Positions 10,444 through 18,959 of a DNA stretch of 32,065 nucleotides are shown piece by piece. Origin of the DNA: Synergistaceae bacterium (GTDB taxonomy: Bacteria; Synergistota; Synergistia; Synergistales; Synergistaceae); the NCBI GenBank assembly GCA_031269915.1, contig JAISYN010000202.1:1-32065 (forward strand), in the 5' to 3' direction. The first letter of the stretch is position 1; every line of letters begins with the position of its first letter. The notes under the pieces were generated by a model. That model did not search any database and was not told the origin of the DNA. It worked only from the letters and a program-made list of their open reading frames with translations. Position numbers and translations under genes: made by a program.

Positions 10444-11301
10444 TTAATTTTTCACATCCACTGATACTATCGCTGAATCGAGCGCCTGAAGCCCCTGTGT
10501 GATATCTTCTGGTTTGCAATAAGACCTTTTGGAGAGTTCGTTCGCCGCTATCCACCATACTTTTCTGACGTACTCCCCGTCCGGCGATAGCGTTCCAAAG
10601 GCGGAGTGCAGTTCTCCGCTCACGAGCAGCGTAAACGCTATATTTCCAACCGCGTTCAGAACTATTTCGTCGTGGCGCAGCCTATTATTTTCCACAAATT
10701 TCTTGATCTTCGGAAGGTCTTTGAGGTAGACGTAAACCTCCGACCATAGTTTCTCCGCCTTGCGGTGTTCCCCGATTGCCGGGGAAAGGATCGCCATGAA
10801 ATCGCCGAGAGCGGCGAGGCATTTTTCGGAGTCGTTGAGGGAGATGAGCAATTCATTCTCTGAATTCCCCATTACAGGAGGCATCGAGACGACGCAGTAC
10901 GCCGTGACGTAAGAGAGAGCCGCCCAGGCGATATAGGCGATAACGCTGCCAATCATCGGCAGTGAATTCAGGGTGAACGACCCGGTCGCGAAACCGTAGG
11001 GGATTACGATCAACAGATAGATTGTCGCGTAATGGATACATACGGTAAGTATCGCGCCTCCTCCCGAGATTGGTTTTCGCGCAACCATGGAGCGGGCGAT
11101 TATCGACGGCAAAAGATTGAGCAGAGACAGGGTGAAATCTATTATAAATAAAAATACCACGCTTGCGAAAGTCACCTTTGCCGATGATCCGCGCGCGATG
11201 TTTTCGCCCATGCCGTGCAATATATCAGCCAACACCCAGCACAAGGATGATTCGAAGGAAAAAATTAAAACGCGCTTTATGTTGGTATTATCCAACAACA
11301 A
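10444..11301 (-). CDS. uncharacterised four-helix membrane protein
   Basis: Not recognised. About 285 residues with four probable transmembrane segments in the first half (around IFSFESSLCWVLADIL, FASVVFLFIIDFTLSLLNLL, LTVCIHYATIYLLIVIPYG and MIGSVIAYIAWAALSYVTAYCVV), followed by a soluble helical tail of about 130 residues, probably cytoplasmic. The start is uncertain. A TTG at 11301 sits eight bases after GAGG and just below a promoter-like pair, whereas the ATG at 11385 has no ribosome site and would precede that promoter. It is first in a minus-strand set with ornithine racemase (26-bp gap) and the DtxR-type regulator, so a role in amino acid or metal handling is possible but unproven. 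Confidence 0.65.
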   Translation of the reverse strand: MLLDNTNIKRVLIFSFESSLCWVLADILHGMGENIARGSSAKVTFASVVFLFIIDFTLSLLNLLPSIIARSMVARKPISGGGAILTVCIHYATIYLLIVIPYGFATGSFTLNSLPMIGSVIAYIAWAALSYVTAYCVVSMPPVMGNSENELLISLNDSEKCLAALGDFMAILSPAIGEHRKAEKLWSEVYVYLKDLPKIKKFVENNRLRHDEIVLNAVGNIAFTLLVSGELHSAFGTLSPDGEYVRKVWWIAANELSKRSYCKPEDITQGLQALDSAIVSVDVKN

Positions 11302-11316
11302 CTGGCAACCCTCTTT

Positions 11317-11352
11317 CCGCAAAACAATTATTGTTGAAATACGTATTTGCGG
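11317..11352. promoter_or_regulatory. nested palindromes over the membrane-protein promoter
   Basis: Three dyads share this 36-bp patch: CCGCAAA (11317-11323) pairs with TTTGCGG (11346-11352), enclosing AACAATTATTGTT (11323-11335) and the perfect palindrome AAATACGTATTT (11337-11348). On the minus strand a TTGCCG/AATAAT pair with a 17-bp spacer overlaps them, and the divergent aminotransferase starts 140 bp away. It is probably an operator region. Confidence 0.45.
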
Positions 11353-11490
11353 CAACGATATGATCTTTTCGCATGGCTGACACAACCATTTTTCCGCGTG
11401 GTAAATCGCGGAATCGTATCAATCCAAGATAATTTATGTTACTATACCATAAAAGAGAGGGTTTTGAATGACGCGTCGAGGGGTTTTGCC

Positions 11491-12747
11491 ATGAAACACG
11501 TTAAAATCAAAGGTTCCGTTGCTCCTCTCGCGGGCGTCCTGAGCGGGGCTTCGAGGGAACGGCTCGGGAAAAGCGGCATAGGGGAGATGATATCGCTCAT
11601 AGAGCGTTACGAGGCAATTTCGTTCGGGGCGGGGGAACCATCCCCTGATTTGTTCCCCAGGGAGGAGATTGCTGAAGCGATAGCGAACGCTTTAGGAGAC
11701 GCCGATGTGTGGGGTTACTACCATGATGATTATGGGGACGAGGGTTTACGGGACTGGATAGCCTCCCGCATGAAAGCCGACGGAATCGCGCCGGAGTGGG
11801 TCGATGCAGGCAATATCCTGCTGACTAACGGAGGGGGCGAGGCTATGAGTCTTGTGACAGCGGCTTTTGTCGACCCTGGATCTGTAGTCCTCGTCGAGAG
11901 TCCCACGTATACGGAGAGCTTGCTCGCTTTTCGGGCGGCGGGAGCGTTTTGCCTGCCGGTCCCGTCGGACGGCAGCGGGATAATTCCAGAGAAACTCGCC
12001 GGTATAGTCTCGTCCGTTCCCGCGCGTTTCCTGTATACCATACCGAACTACCAGAACCCCAGCGGGCGAACCATGCCGCGCGAGCGCAGGGTGGAGGTCC
12101 TGGAGATACTTTGTAAGGCCGGAATCGGATTGGTAGAGGACGATCCCTATCACTACCTGGGTTACGACGGCGATCCCCCCGAGTCTTTTCTCGCTCTTGC
12201 GGACGATGACGTCAGGGTCATACATTGCAGCAGTTTTTCCAAGACGATAGCGCCTGGTCTGAGGGTTGGGTGGGCCGTAATACCGCCGTATCTCTCCGAT
12301 ATTTTCGGCGCTCTGCGCGTGTCGTCGGGGTTGGGACGTCCCCTTGCCATACAGAGGGGCATATTGCGTTATCTAGAGAGCATCGATTTTGGGGACAGGA
12401 TATCGTTTCTGCGTACCGAATACAGGAAGAGGCGGGACGAGATGGCGCTCATGTGCGGCAGCTATCTGTCTCCGCTCGGCATAAGGACGAATCTTCCGGA
12501 CGGAGGGTTCTTCGTATGGGGCGAAGTTTCGCCGTCGTACATGAATAATTTTTCGAGTTCACGGTTTGCGCGGTGGGCCGTGGAAGAAGAAAGGGTTGGA
12601 ATCATTCCAGGGACGGCTTTTTATCCGTCCGGCGGGGGAGAGAACGCGTTCAGAATGTCATACGCGAAGATACGCGCCGGGGATATCGGGGACGGAGTGA
12701 AACGCCTCGCCCGCGCGTTTGAAAAATATCGGAACTTGTCGGAATAA
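11491..12747 (+). CDS. PLP-dependent aminotransferase, class I/II (2-aminoadipate/KAT-like)
   Basis: A fold I aminotransferase of 418 residues, closest in pattern to the LysN/KAT-type or MocR-catalytic group, which transfers amino groups from aliphatic or aromatic amino acids to 2-oxoglutarate. The PLP lysine is K251 in SSFSKTIAPGLRVGW. The cofactor-binding segments LLTNGGGEAMS, TIPNYQNPSGRTMPRERR and VEDDPYHYLGY are clear. The MocR DNA-binding domain is absent. ATG 11491 is chosen because GAGGGG lies seven bases upstream; the open frame extends to 11347 without a ribosome site. It is divergent from the ornithine racemase operon. Substrate unknown; amino acid catabolism is the likely setting. 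Confidence 0.87.
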   Translation: MKHVKIKGSVAPLAGVLSGASRERLGKSGIGEMISLIERYEAISFGAGEPSPDLFPREEIAEAIANALGDADVWGYYHDDYGDEGLRDWIASRMKADGIAPEWVDAGNILLTNGGGEAMSLVTAAFVDPGSVVLVESPTYTESLLAFRAAGAFCLPVPSDGSGIIPEKLAGIVSSVPARFLYTIPNYQNPSGRTMPRERRVEVLEILCKAGIGLVEDDPYHYLGYDGDPPESFLALADDDVRVIHCSSFSKTIAPGLRVGWAVIPPYLSDIFGALRVSSGLGRPLAIQRGILRYLESIDFGDRISFLRTEYRKRRDEMALMCGSYLSPLGIRTNLPDGGFFVWGEVSPSYMNNFSSSRFARWAVEEERVGIIPGTAFYPSGGGENAFRMSYAKIRAGDIGDGVKRLARAFEKYRNLSE

Positions 12748-12826
12748 GGCATTCTGTTATGTTAAAATATTTTAGTTCACGCGCCCGGAGAAAGACGCGC
12801 GATAAAATTGGCTGGAGGTATTGATA

Positions 12827-13276
12827 ATGGCTGTTCCCATGCAAATTAGCCTGGAAGAAGTCATCACCATGTTACTGTCGAGGGTCGAATCCCTCTCGAT
12901 GAGCGACGAGAACGGCAAGACCAGATTCAACGTCGTGGTAAGGGCGCTCTACAAGAAAGGGTTCATCAGCGACGAGGACATTATGGAATCCGTCAGGGAA
13001 GAACACCGTATGCTCGAAGAGCTGGGCATGATTCAGGAAGCGCCTGGCGAAGACGTGGTAAAAGCTGTGGCTGATAACATCCTTCAATGGGTGCGCGGAG
13101 ATGTGGAAGTCATAAAACGCGCGATGGCCGAGTACGATAAAAGGCTCAAGGAGTATGCGCGCGATGAAGCGCGCAAGCCGTCGATAGCCGTCGCTTCGTC
13201 CGACGTGCTTCACCAGTTGGACAGGTTGTCCTCGCCTTCCGGCCCCGGCAATAGAGGCAGTAAACTCATAATTTGA
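12827..13276 (+). CDS. uncharacterised 149-residue helical protein
   Basis: Not recognised. A soluble, charged, mostly helical protein starting MAVPMQISLEEVITMLLSRV, with no signal peptide or membrane segment and a low-complexity Ser/Pro/Gly tail. ATG 12827 has GGAGG eight bases before it. The segment around 28-60 (FNVVVRALYKKGFISDEDIMESVREEHRML) could be a small adaptor-like or winged-helix-like fold, but no catalytic motif is seen. It lies about 80 bp after the aminotransferase and 36 bp before the CapD-type gene, so it may be co-transcribed with the latter. Confidence 0.7.
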   Translation: MAVPMQISLEEVITMLLSRVESLSMSDENGKTRFNVVVRALYKKGFISDEDIMESVREEHRMLEELGMIQEAPGEDVVKAVADNILQWVRGDVEVIKRAMAEYDKRLKEYARDEARKPSIAVASSDVLHQLDRLSSPSGPGNRGSKLII

Positions 13277-13312
13277 CGTCAAATCCGGTTTTTTATCCGT
13301 GAGGCACACGGC

Positions 13313-15175
13313 TTGAGCGGAAAAATTCTGCGTTTGTGGCTGGCGCTGTCGAGACGTAACAGATGGGTGGCGGTAGTTGATTTGTGTACGCTGGCCTTTG
13401 CCGTGTACATAAGTTTCGCTTTGCGCCTCACGCTTTTGATCTCGCCGAATTTTCGCAATGATTTGATGCTCGCGGCGATAGTCTTTCCCATCTGCGTGAC
13501 GTTCGTTATGTGGAACGCGGGTATTTACCGGATACATTGGCCGCAGGCCAGCGTAGAGGAATACGCCCGGATGGCGCGGGCTTATTTTTGGGGATGCGCG
13601 CTGTTTGGGTGTGTAAATTTTTTCTTGTTTTCACTGAAATCGCTGGTGGTTCCAAGAACGTCGCTTGCCATAACCTTTCTGGGCGGGCTTGTTTTCATCG
13701 GAGCCATTCGCGCGTCGTGGCGCCTTGCGGAATTTTACGTCTCTTCCGCCGACGCGAGCCGAGGGGAATCGAAAAAAACGATAATCATCGGAGCGGGCGA
13801 GGCCGGGGCGTTTCTCGCCCGCGATCTTTTGAGAAACGTGTCGTTGTTTTCCCCGATAGGTTTTATAGACTCCGATCCGCAAAAACGAGGGAAAGTCATA
13901 GCCGGTCTTCCAGTGCTCGGCGACGACGACTGCCTGGTTCAGGTCTGTGCCGAAAACGGGATCAGGGTAGCGTTGATAGCCATACCGTCCGCCAGCGGAA
14001 CCCGGATGCGCAGGTATCTCGATTCGCTCGCTTCCGCCAATGTCGAAGTACGCGTACTGCCCAGTATGCGCGAAATAGCCGGAGGCGGAGTGAAAATTGG
14101 CAGCCTCAGGTCCGTGCAGCTTCAGGATTTACTGCGCAGGGAACCGATTCATCTCGATGAGGCGAGGATATCCTCCGTCATCTTCGGCAGGAAAATCCTT
14201 GTGACAGGGGCAGGAGGTTCCATCGGCGCCGAAATATGCACCCAGATAATGAAACACAAGCCGAGGGAACTTTTGTTATTGGGGCACGGAGAACAGTCGA
14301 TTTACAACCTTATGCAGGATCTGTCTGAATTGGACTCCGGCGTGCCCTACATGCCGATAATAGCCGATATCGCGGACGCGGTCGCCGTGGAACGCGTTTT
14401 CAGGGAACACAGGCCTGAAATTGTCTTCCACGCGGGCGCTCATAAGCATGTCCCGCTGATGGAGGAAAATCCGAGGGAGGCGCTCCGCGTCAACGCCCTT
14501 GGAACATGGACGGCGGCGGATATTGCCGGAAATTATGGGGCGGAGCGGTTCGTCCTGATATCGACCGACAAAGCCGTGCGCCCGTCAAGCGTTATGGGAG
14601 CGACGAAGCGCGTCGCCGAACGCCTGCTTCGCGGCGCGCAGGCTGTTCATTCTTCCGTCGGATATATAGCGGTGAGGTTCGGCAACGTCCTGGGGAGCAG
14701 AGGGAGCGTCGTTCCGCTGTTCGAAAAACAGATAATGCGAGGCGGCCCGGTAACTGTGACTCATCCGGACATGCGCAGATATTTCATGCTCATTCCCGAA
14801 GCGGTGAGCCTCGTTTTACAGGCGGCGTCGATGGGGCGCGGGGGAGAGATGTACGTATTGGACATGGGCGAGCCGGTGAATATCGCCGAGATGGCGGAAA
14901 CGCTGATAAGACTCCACGGTCGTGAGCCGCACAGGGAAGTGAAAATAGAGTTCACCGGAATGCGCAGGGGAGAAAAACTGTTCGAGGAGCTGTTTTACGA
15001 TCCGATTCATGTAGACAATACCAGCCATGAAAAAATCTTTCTTTCCAAATTGGACGAGGAAAACTGCGGCTTGATAGACGAAGTGAGGGCTGTCCTGGAC
15101 TCTGACGCGCAGAGCGAGGAACTGCGGCGCGCGATTTTTTCACTTGCCGGAATCTCCGATTGCCGCGATGAATAG
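13313..15175 (+). CDS. membrane-bound nucleoside-diphosphate-sugar 4,6-dehydratase (CapD/PglF-type)
   Basis: Predicted to make a UDP-4-keto-6-deoxy-hexosamine from UDP-GlcNAc for surface glycan synthesis. The 620-residue protein has four N-terminal membrane segments (about 18-135), a first Rossmann-like domain (about 153-275, IIIGAGEAGAFLA), and a catalytic short-chain dehydrogenase domain from about 290. There the NAD(P) loop VTGAGGSIGAE is at 297-307, and catalytic residues fit the PglF pattern: D419-K420 in STDKA and SVMGATK with M428 and K432 in place of YxxxK. GMRRGEKLFEELFYD near the end is a family hallmark. Start is TTG 13313 with GAGG eight bases upstream. No glycosyltransferase or flippase genes adjoin it, so its glycan pathway is encoded elsewhere. 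Confidence 0.9.
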   Translation: MSGKILRLWLALSRRNRWVAVVDLCTLAFAVYISFALRLTLLISPNFRNDLMLAAIVFPICVTFVMWNAGIYRIHWPQASVEEYARMARAYFWGCALFGCVNFFLFSLKSLVVPRTSLAITFLGGLVFIGAIRASWRLAEFYVSSADASRGESKKTIIIGAGEAGAFLARDLLRNVSLFSPIGFIDSDPQKRGKVIAGLPVLGDDDCLVQVCAENGIRVALIAIPSASGTRMRRYLDSLASANVEVRVLPSMREIAGGGVKIGSLRSVQLQDLLRREPIHLDEARISSVIFGRKILVTGAGGSIGAEICTQIMKHKPRELLLLGHGEQSIYNLMQDLSELDSGVPYMPIIADIADAVAVERVFREHRPEIVFHAGAHKHVPLMEENPREALRVNALGTWTAADIAGNYGAERFVLISTDKAVRPSSVMGATKRVAERLLRGAQAVHSSVGYIAVRFGNVLGSRGSVVPLFEKQIMRGGPVTVTHPDMRRYFMLIPEAVSLVLQAASMGRGGEMYVLDMGEPVNIAEMAETLIRLHGREPHREVKIEFTGMRRGEKLFEELFYDPIHVDNTSHEKIFLSKLDEENCGLIDEVRAVLDSDAQSEELRRAIFSLAGISDCRDE

Positions 15176-15180
15176 CTGAG

Positions 15181-15239
15181 ACGCTGATTAATTCGCTCAA
15201 ACGACATTCCTCCGCTTGGAACACGAACGCCGCATCAGC
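15181..15239. repeat. dispersed repeat, copy 1
   Basis: Starts ACGCTGATTAATTCGCT and ends CGCATCAGCC. The first 54 bp match copy 2 (from 16592) at 50 of 55 aligned positions. Its ends GCTGAT and ATCAGC form short terminal inverted repeats. It lies just after the CapD-type gene and upstream of the FIST gene. Confidence 0.75.
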
Positions 15240-15255
15240 CTTTCCTAAAATGCGG

Positions 15256-15311
15256 AATATCTCGAAAGATTGGTAAAAACCGTTATATCGTCATCTCCCG
15301 TTCGAGATATT
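15256..15311. promoter_or_regulatory. 11-bp perfect inverted repeat upstream of the FIST gene
   Basis: AATATCTCGAA (15256-15266) and its exact reverse complement TTCGAGATATT (15301-15311) flank 34 bp, ending 32 bp before the FIST ATG. It could be a pair of operator half-sites about four helical turns apart, or a large-loop RNA hairpin close to the ribosome site. Confidence 0.5.
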
Positions 15312-15343
15312 ATGTTTAAAAGCGAATGGGAAGTGGTGTTTAA

Positions 15344-16555
15344 ATGTTGAACTCGATAACCGCTGTCACTTATGAATTAGATGATATACAAGCCGGAATT
15401 TCAGAACTCGCGAACGAAACCCTGCGCAATATAAAATTTGGCAGGAACAGTTTCGGTCTGCTGCTGTGCGACTCTTACTCCGATCACAAGGCGCTCGCTG
15501 AGGGGCTGCGGCAAACGCTCGGAATTCCAATCGTCGGTTTTTCGGCCACGGCCGCGTTCAGCGGAAATGGCGAACTTTGTGATTCGGCGGCTATTCTGAC
15601 GGTCGTGACGTCCGACGACGTGCATTTTTCGATTGCGGTGAGCGAACCTCTCACAACGGACAATATCTTGGGGCAGATAGAGTCGACCTACAATAAGGCG
15701 AAGGCGGCCCTCGACGGCGAACCGGCGCTGATAATGGCCTTCCCTCCGTATATCCTCGGCATAATGATAGACATATATCCGCGCGAACTGGGCCGGGTGT
15801 CGGGCGGGCTTCCCGTATTCGGCGGACTGCCCTCTCACGACGAAGTATACGGCGAAAGCGCGGTGTACTGCGGAGACACCGCGGCCAGCGACAGAATGGC
15901 GCTGTTGCTGATGTCCGGGGCCGTGAAGCCTGTTATGACGGTCAAAAACTCGCTGGGCTCCCTTACCAACCTCAAACGCACCGTGACCAGCTCGAAGTGC
16001 AACGAAATATACAGGGTCGGCGACGAAACCTTCGTCTGTTTTCTGGAACGGTTCGGCATCGACGTCGCAAAATTTGCCGATTCTGACGAAAAGACCACAT
16101 TTTTCACATCTTACCCTCTGCTGGTCGAACATTCCGGAGGCGCGGACATGGACGGGATACCGGTCGTGCGTACTCTGCACGGAGTGGATTTCGAAACCGG
16201 TTCCGGAACGGCGATAGGCGAGGTGCCGCAGGGGAGCGTCATATCTGTCGGAATCCTTCAGAAGAGCGATATCGAGATGTCCGCCCGAAACGGCGTAAAA
16301 GACCTGTTGGATAAGATGAAGCTCAATGAGGACGCGGGCTATAAATACTCTATGGTGTTCGCCGTCTCCTGCGTCGCGAGGTATTACGTCATGGCGTCCG
16401 ACTCCACGCTCGAAACCGATGTGTTCCACAAAAATCTGCCGAGGGATATTGCCTTGTCCGGGTTCTACAGTTTCGGCGAGATCTGTCCCACGTCCATACG
16501 TGACAGGGCCAGTAACGCCGCGCATAACGAATCGCTGGTGATGATCGCCTTGTAA
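15344..16555 (+). CDS. FIST domain sensor protein
   Basis: A 403-residue protein with a FIST N domain (about 25-215) and FIST C domain (about 220-395). FIST modules are predicted small-ligand sensors, possibly for amino acids, and are often found with signalling proteins. Landmarks are FGLLLCDSYSDHKALAEGL, GIPIVGFSATAAFSGNG, the RVSGGLPVFGGLPSHDE segment, and near the C-terminus SMVFAVSCVARYYVM. No signal peptide or membrane segment, so it is cytoplasmic. It is followed, about 196 bp downstream, by a hybrid histidine kinase in the same direction, so it probably provides the input to that kinase. Ligand unknown. Confidence 0.88.
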   Translation: MLNSITAVTYELDDIQAGISELANETLRNIKFGRNSFGLLLCDSYSDHKALAEGLRQTLGIPIVGFSATAAFSGNGELCDSAAILTVVTSDDVHFSIAVSEPLTTDNILGQIESTYNKAKAALDGEPALIMAFPPYILGIMIDIYPRELGRVSGGLPVFGGLPSHDEVYGESAVYCGDTAASDRMALLLMSGAVKPVMTVKNSLGSLTNLKRTVTSSKCNEIYRVGDETFVCFLERFGIDVAKFADSDEKTTFFTSYPLLVEHSGGADMDGIPVVRTLHGVDFETGSGTAIGEVPQGSVISVGILQKSDIEMSARNGVKDLLDKMKLNEDAGYKYSMVFAVSCVARYYVMASDSTLETDVFHKNLPRDIALSGFYSFGEICPTSIRDRASNAAHNESLVMIAL

Positions 16556-16591
16556 TTCCAAATCAAATTACGGTTCATTTTATATAGAAAA

Positions 16592-16692
16592 ACGCTGATT
16601 AATTCGCTTAAACGGCATTTCGCCGCTTAGGAACACGAACGCCGCAAGGGTTTAACTCTTCGCCCTTCAGGCCTCTGGTAATAAATCAGCCC
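16592..16692. repeat. dispersed repeat, copy 2 with internal extension
   Basis: The first 55 bp (16592-16646) match copy 1 with four substitutions and one gap. About 37-40 bp not present in copy 1 then follow (including AAGGG/CCCTT arms) before the shared end ATCAGCC. The ends show an imperfect GCTGATT/AATCAGC inverted repeat. It occupies most of the gap between the FIST and kinase genes. Confidence 0.7.
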
Positions 16693-16751
16693 TGGAGCAG
16701 GGATAACATCGCAGTTGAAAGCCGCACGCCGCGGGGATATTCGAGGTAGTC

Positions 16752-18896
16752 ATGAACACTGAAAACGGATATCGGACTGACGGGCAGAATATGCAAAAAA
16801 TCGTTTCCGAATATCAAAAAGCCTGGAGAAAATTTCACAAGCTGGAGCGCAATTATAACCAGCTTTCGATGATGTACGAACATGTCGAGCATCTGAGGGT
16901 TTTCAACGAAAAGAAGCTTTCGGCTCAATTGCTCTATAACAAGCTTTTGCTCGAAACTTCCCCTATTCTGGTGTTTATCCTGGACAATGAAATGCGGTAT
17001 GTCGTCGGCACCAACAGACTGATGCGATTGTTATCATTTTCGGATCAGAAGGAAATGAACGGACTCTTGTTCCGGGAGATGTTTCTCCGAGTGACGTCGG
17101 AGCCGTGGGTGGCACGGATGGAGGAGTGGTTTCGCAAGTCGCTCGATGAAGCCGCCACTGTCTCCTTCAATGACAATGTGACGCTTACATCCGGCAAAAC
17201 GCTGCGCTTAGAGGGCGGAATTTCTCCGGCTGTCGATTCCAACGGGGCCTGCCTGGGGTTGTCGGTGGCCTTTCACGACGTCACGGAACTGTCGGCGGCG
17301 GTCGAGCGCGCGGAGGCCGCCGACCGGGCGAAGAGTACGTTTCTTGCCAATATGAGCCACGAGATACGCACGCCGATGAACGCCATAAAAGGCATGAGCG
17401 ACCTGCTCCTCCTTACAAAGCTCGACGATGTTCAAAGGGGCTACGCCCAAAGCATAACAAACGCGTCTCATTCGCTGCTCACGATAATCAACGACCTCCT
17501 GGACTTCTCCAAAATAGAAGCCGGCAAACTGGAACTTATCGAAGCCCCGTCTGATCTGGGCGCGCTTCTCACGGACATCTCCGGGCTGATAAATTTGAAG
17601 GCCTCCGAGAAGAACATACGATTCGTCTCTCATATCGATCCGCTCGCGCCGTCTTCGGTAATATGCGATGACATAAGGTTGAAACAGGTTTTACTCAACT
17701 TGCTGAATAATGCTGTGAAATTCACGCATCATGGGCACGTTGGGTTGTCGATGTCGTGCGAACTGGCGAAAGGCGACATGGTCAGGCTGTCTTTCGATGT
17801 GTCCGATTCGGGCATAGGTATAAAAAAGGGCGACATTGCGATGATATTTCAGCCGTTTGCCCAGACGGACAAATATATGAACCGCAGTGTCGAGGGCACC
17901 GGGTTGGGGCTTTCGATAAGCGACCGTCTGGTCAGGAAAATGGGAGGAAAACTCGATGTGAGGAGCAGATACGGAGAGGGGAGCGTTTTTCACTTCTCCA
18001 TAGAAGTCCGCGCCGCGTCGAGCATGTCGCTCGCCTATATTCAGAATCCGGCGTCAAAACGGATTCTGCTGCTGACGGACTCTCCGCGCCTCGACGAGTA
18101 CGGACTCATGCTGAAGGATCTGAGAGTACCGTACGACGCTTGCAGCGACGAGGCCGGATTTGCGAAGTTTCTCGCGGAAAATTCGTACACGCATCTCATA
18201 TACAGGTACGACGCGGGACGGCGCGTAATGGAGGACTATATGGACAGGATACCGCGGTCCTGCCGGATAGTCGCGATCAAAGACATAAGAGCCGCCGCCG
18301 GCCAGCACACGGGGGCAAATATAGAGGTGCTTTTCGAGCCCGTCCTGGTTATCGATATGGCGCATGCCGCGAACGACATGAAATCGGGGCGTGATCTCCG
18401 CGACGGCGTGAACAGAGAATCCATCGGAGCCTTCAAGTGCGTGGGCGCGGAAGTGCTTCTGATCGACGACAACGACATCAACCTGATGGTGGAAAGCGAA
18501 CTTCTGCGCCAGTACGACATAGAGGCCGATACGGCGGAAGGAGCGAAAATCGCTTACGATATGACAAAGGACAAGCGATACGACATCATTTTCATGGATC
18601 ACATGATGCCCGAGATAAATGGCATAGAAGCGACCAGGACATTGCGCGCCACCCCCGGCTGGACGCAAACGGTTCCGATAATAGCCCTCACCGCCAACGC
18701 CATCACCGGAATGAGGGATGCGTATATCTCGTGCGGCATGAGCGATTACATCAGCAAACCGATAGAGATACCGGCGCTCAACAACATATTGCTGAAATGG
18801 CTGCCGAAAGAAAAGATAGTCCCGGCCGCTCCGCCGGACGATACGTGCGCTAACGGCGTCCTTGTTTTACACGGACAAAAGGACGGGGCAGGTTAA
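16752..18896 (+). CDS. hybrid sensor histidine kinase (PAS-HisKA-HATPase-REC)
   Basis: A 714-residue soluble hybrid kinase. Order: a coiled-coil-like N-terminus (about 12-65), a PAS-like domain (about 66-180), HisKA with the phosphorylated H203 in [10 protein letters not shown], HATPase_c (about 300-420; N-box [10 protein letters not shown]1 DSGIGI, G2 GTGLGLSI), a degenerate receiver-like region (about 436-545) lacking the acidic pocket and phospho-aspartate, and a true receiver (about 566-685; acidic pair IDDND, D616 in [16 protein letters not shown]). No membrane segment is seen, so it should sense a cytoplasmic cue, plausibly via the FIST protein encoded just upstream. No HPt or DNA-binding domain is present, so phosphate must pass to another protein. 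GAGG lies five to six bases before the ATG. Confidence 0.92.
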   Translation: MNTENGYRTDGQNMQKIVSEYQKAWRKFHKLERNYNQLSMMYEHVEHLRVFNEKKLSAQLLYNKLLLETSPILVFILDNEMRYVVGTNRLMRLLSFSDQKEMNGLLFREMFLRVTSEPWVARMEEWFRKSLDEAATVSFNDNVTLTSGKTLRLEGGISPAVDSNGACLGLSVAFHDVTELSAAVERAEAADRAKSTFLANMSHEIRTPMNAIKGMSDLLLLTKLDDVQRGYAQSITNASHSLLTIINDLLDFSKIEAGKLELIEAPSDLGALLTDISGLINLKASEKNIRFVSHIDPLAPSSVICDDIRLKQVLLNLLNNAVKFTHHGHVGLSMSCELAKGDMVRLSFDVSDSGIGIKKGDIAMIFQPFAQTDKYMNRSVEGTGLGLSISDRLVRKMGGKLDVRSRYGEGSVFHFSIEVRAASSMSLAYIQNPASKRILLLTDSPRLDEYGLMLKDLRVPYDACSDEAGFAKFLAENSYTHLIYRYDAGRRVMEDYMDRIPRSCRIVAIKDIRAAAGQHTGANIEVLFEPVLVIDMAHAANDMKSGRDLRDGVNRESIGAFKCVGAEVLLIDDNDINLMVESELLRQYDIEADTAEGAKIAYDMTKDKRYDIIFMDHMMPEINGIEATRTLRATPGWTQTVPIIALTANAITGMRDAYISCGMSDYISKPIEIPALNNILLKWLPKEKIVPAAPPDDTCANGVLVLHGQKDGAG

Positions 18897-18930
18897 TTTG
18901 CGCTTCCGGAAGCCCGGCCTGTCCGTTTTT
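18883..18930. terminator. bidirectional intrinsic terminator between convergent genes
   Basis: A GGGGCAGG arm at the end of the kinase gene pairs with CCTGTCCG (18918-18925), enclosing the perfect palindrome GCTTCCGGAAGC (18902-18913), and is followed by TTTTT (18926-18930). On the other strand the stem is followed by TTTT from the AAAA at 18877-18880. It can therefore stop both the kinase and the cobyrinate synthase transcripts. Confidence 0.6.
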
Positions 18931-18959
18931 ATATAAGCTGCTCAAAGCAGGCTGTGCCT

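Noticed and set aside
10418-10558. N-terminal extension of ornithine racemase
   Set aside because: It would overlap the preceding gene by over 100 bp, and the ATG at 10417 has a near-perfect AGGAGG.
15401-16561. Long minus-strand open frame of 386 codons
   Set aside because: It is antisense to the FIST gene, which has clear domain motifs. The antisense translation is Arg/His-rich and matches nothing.
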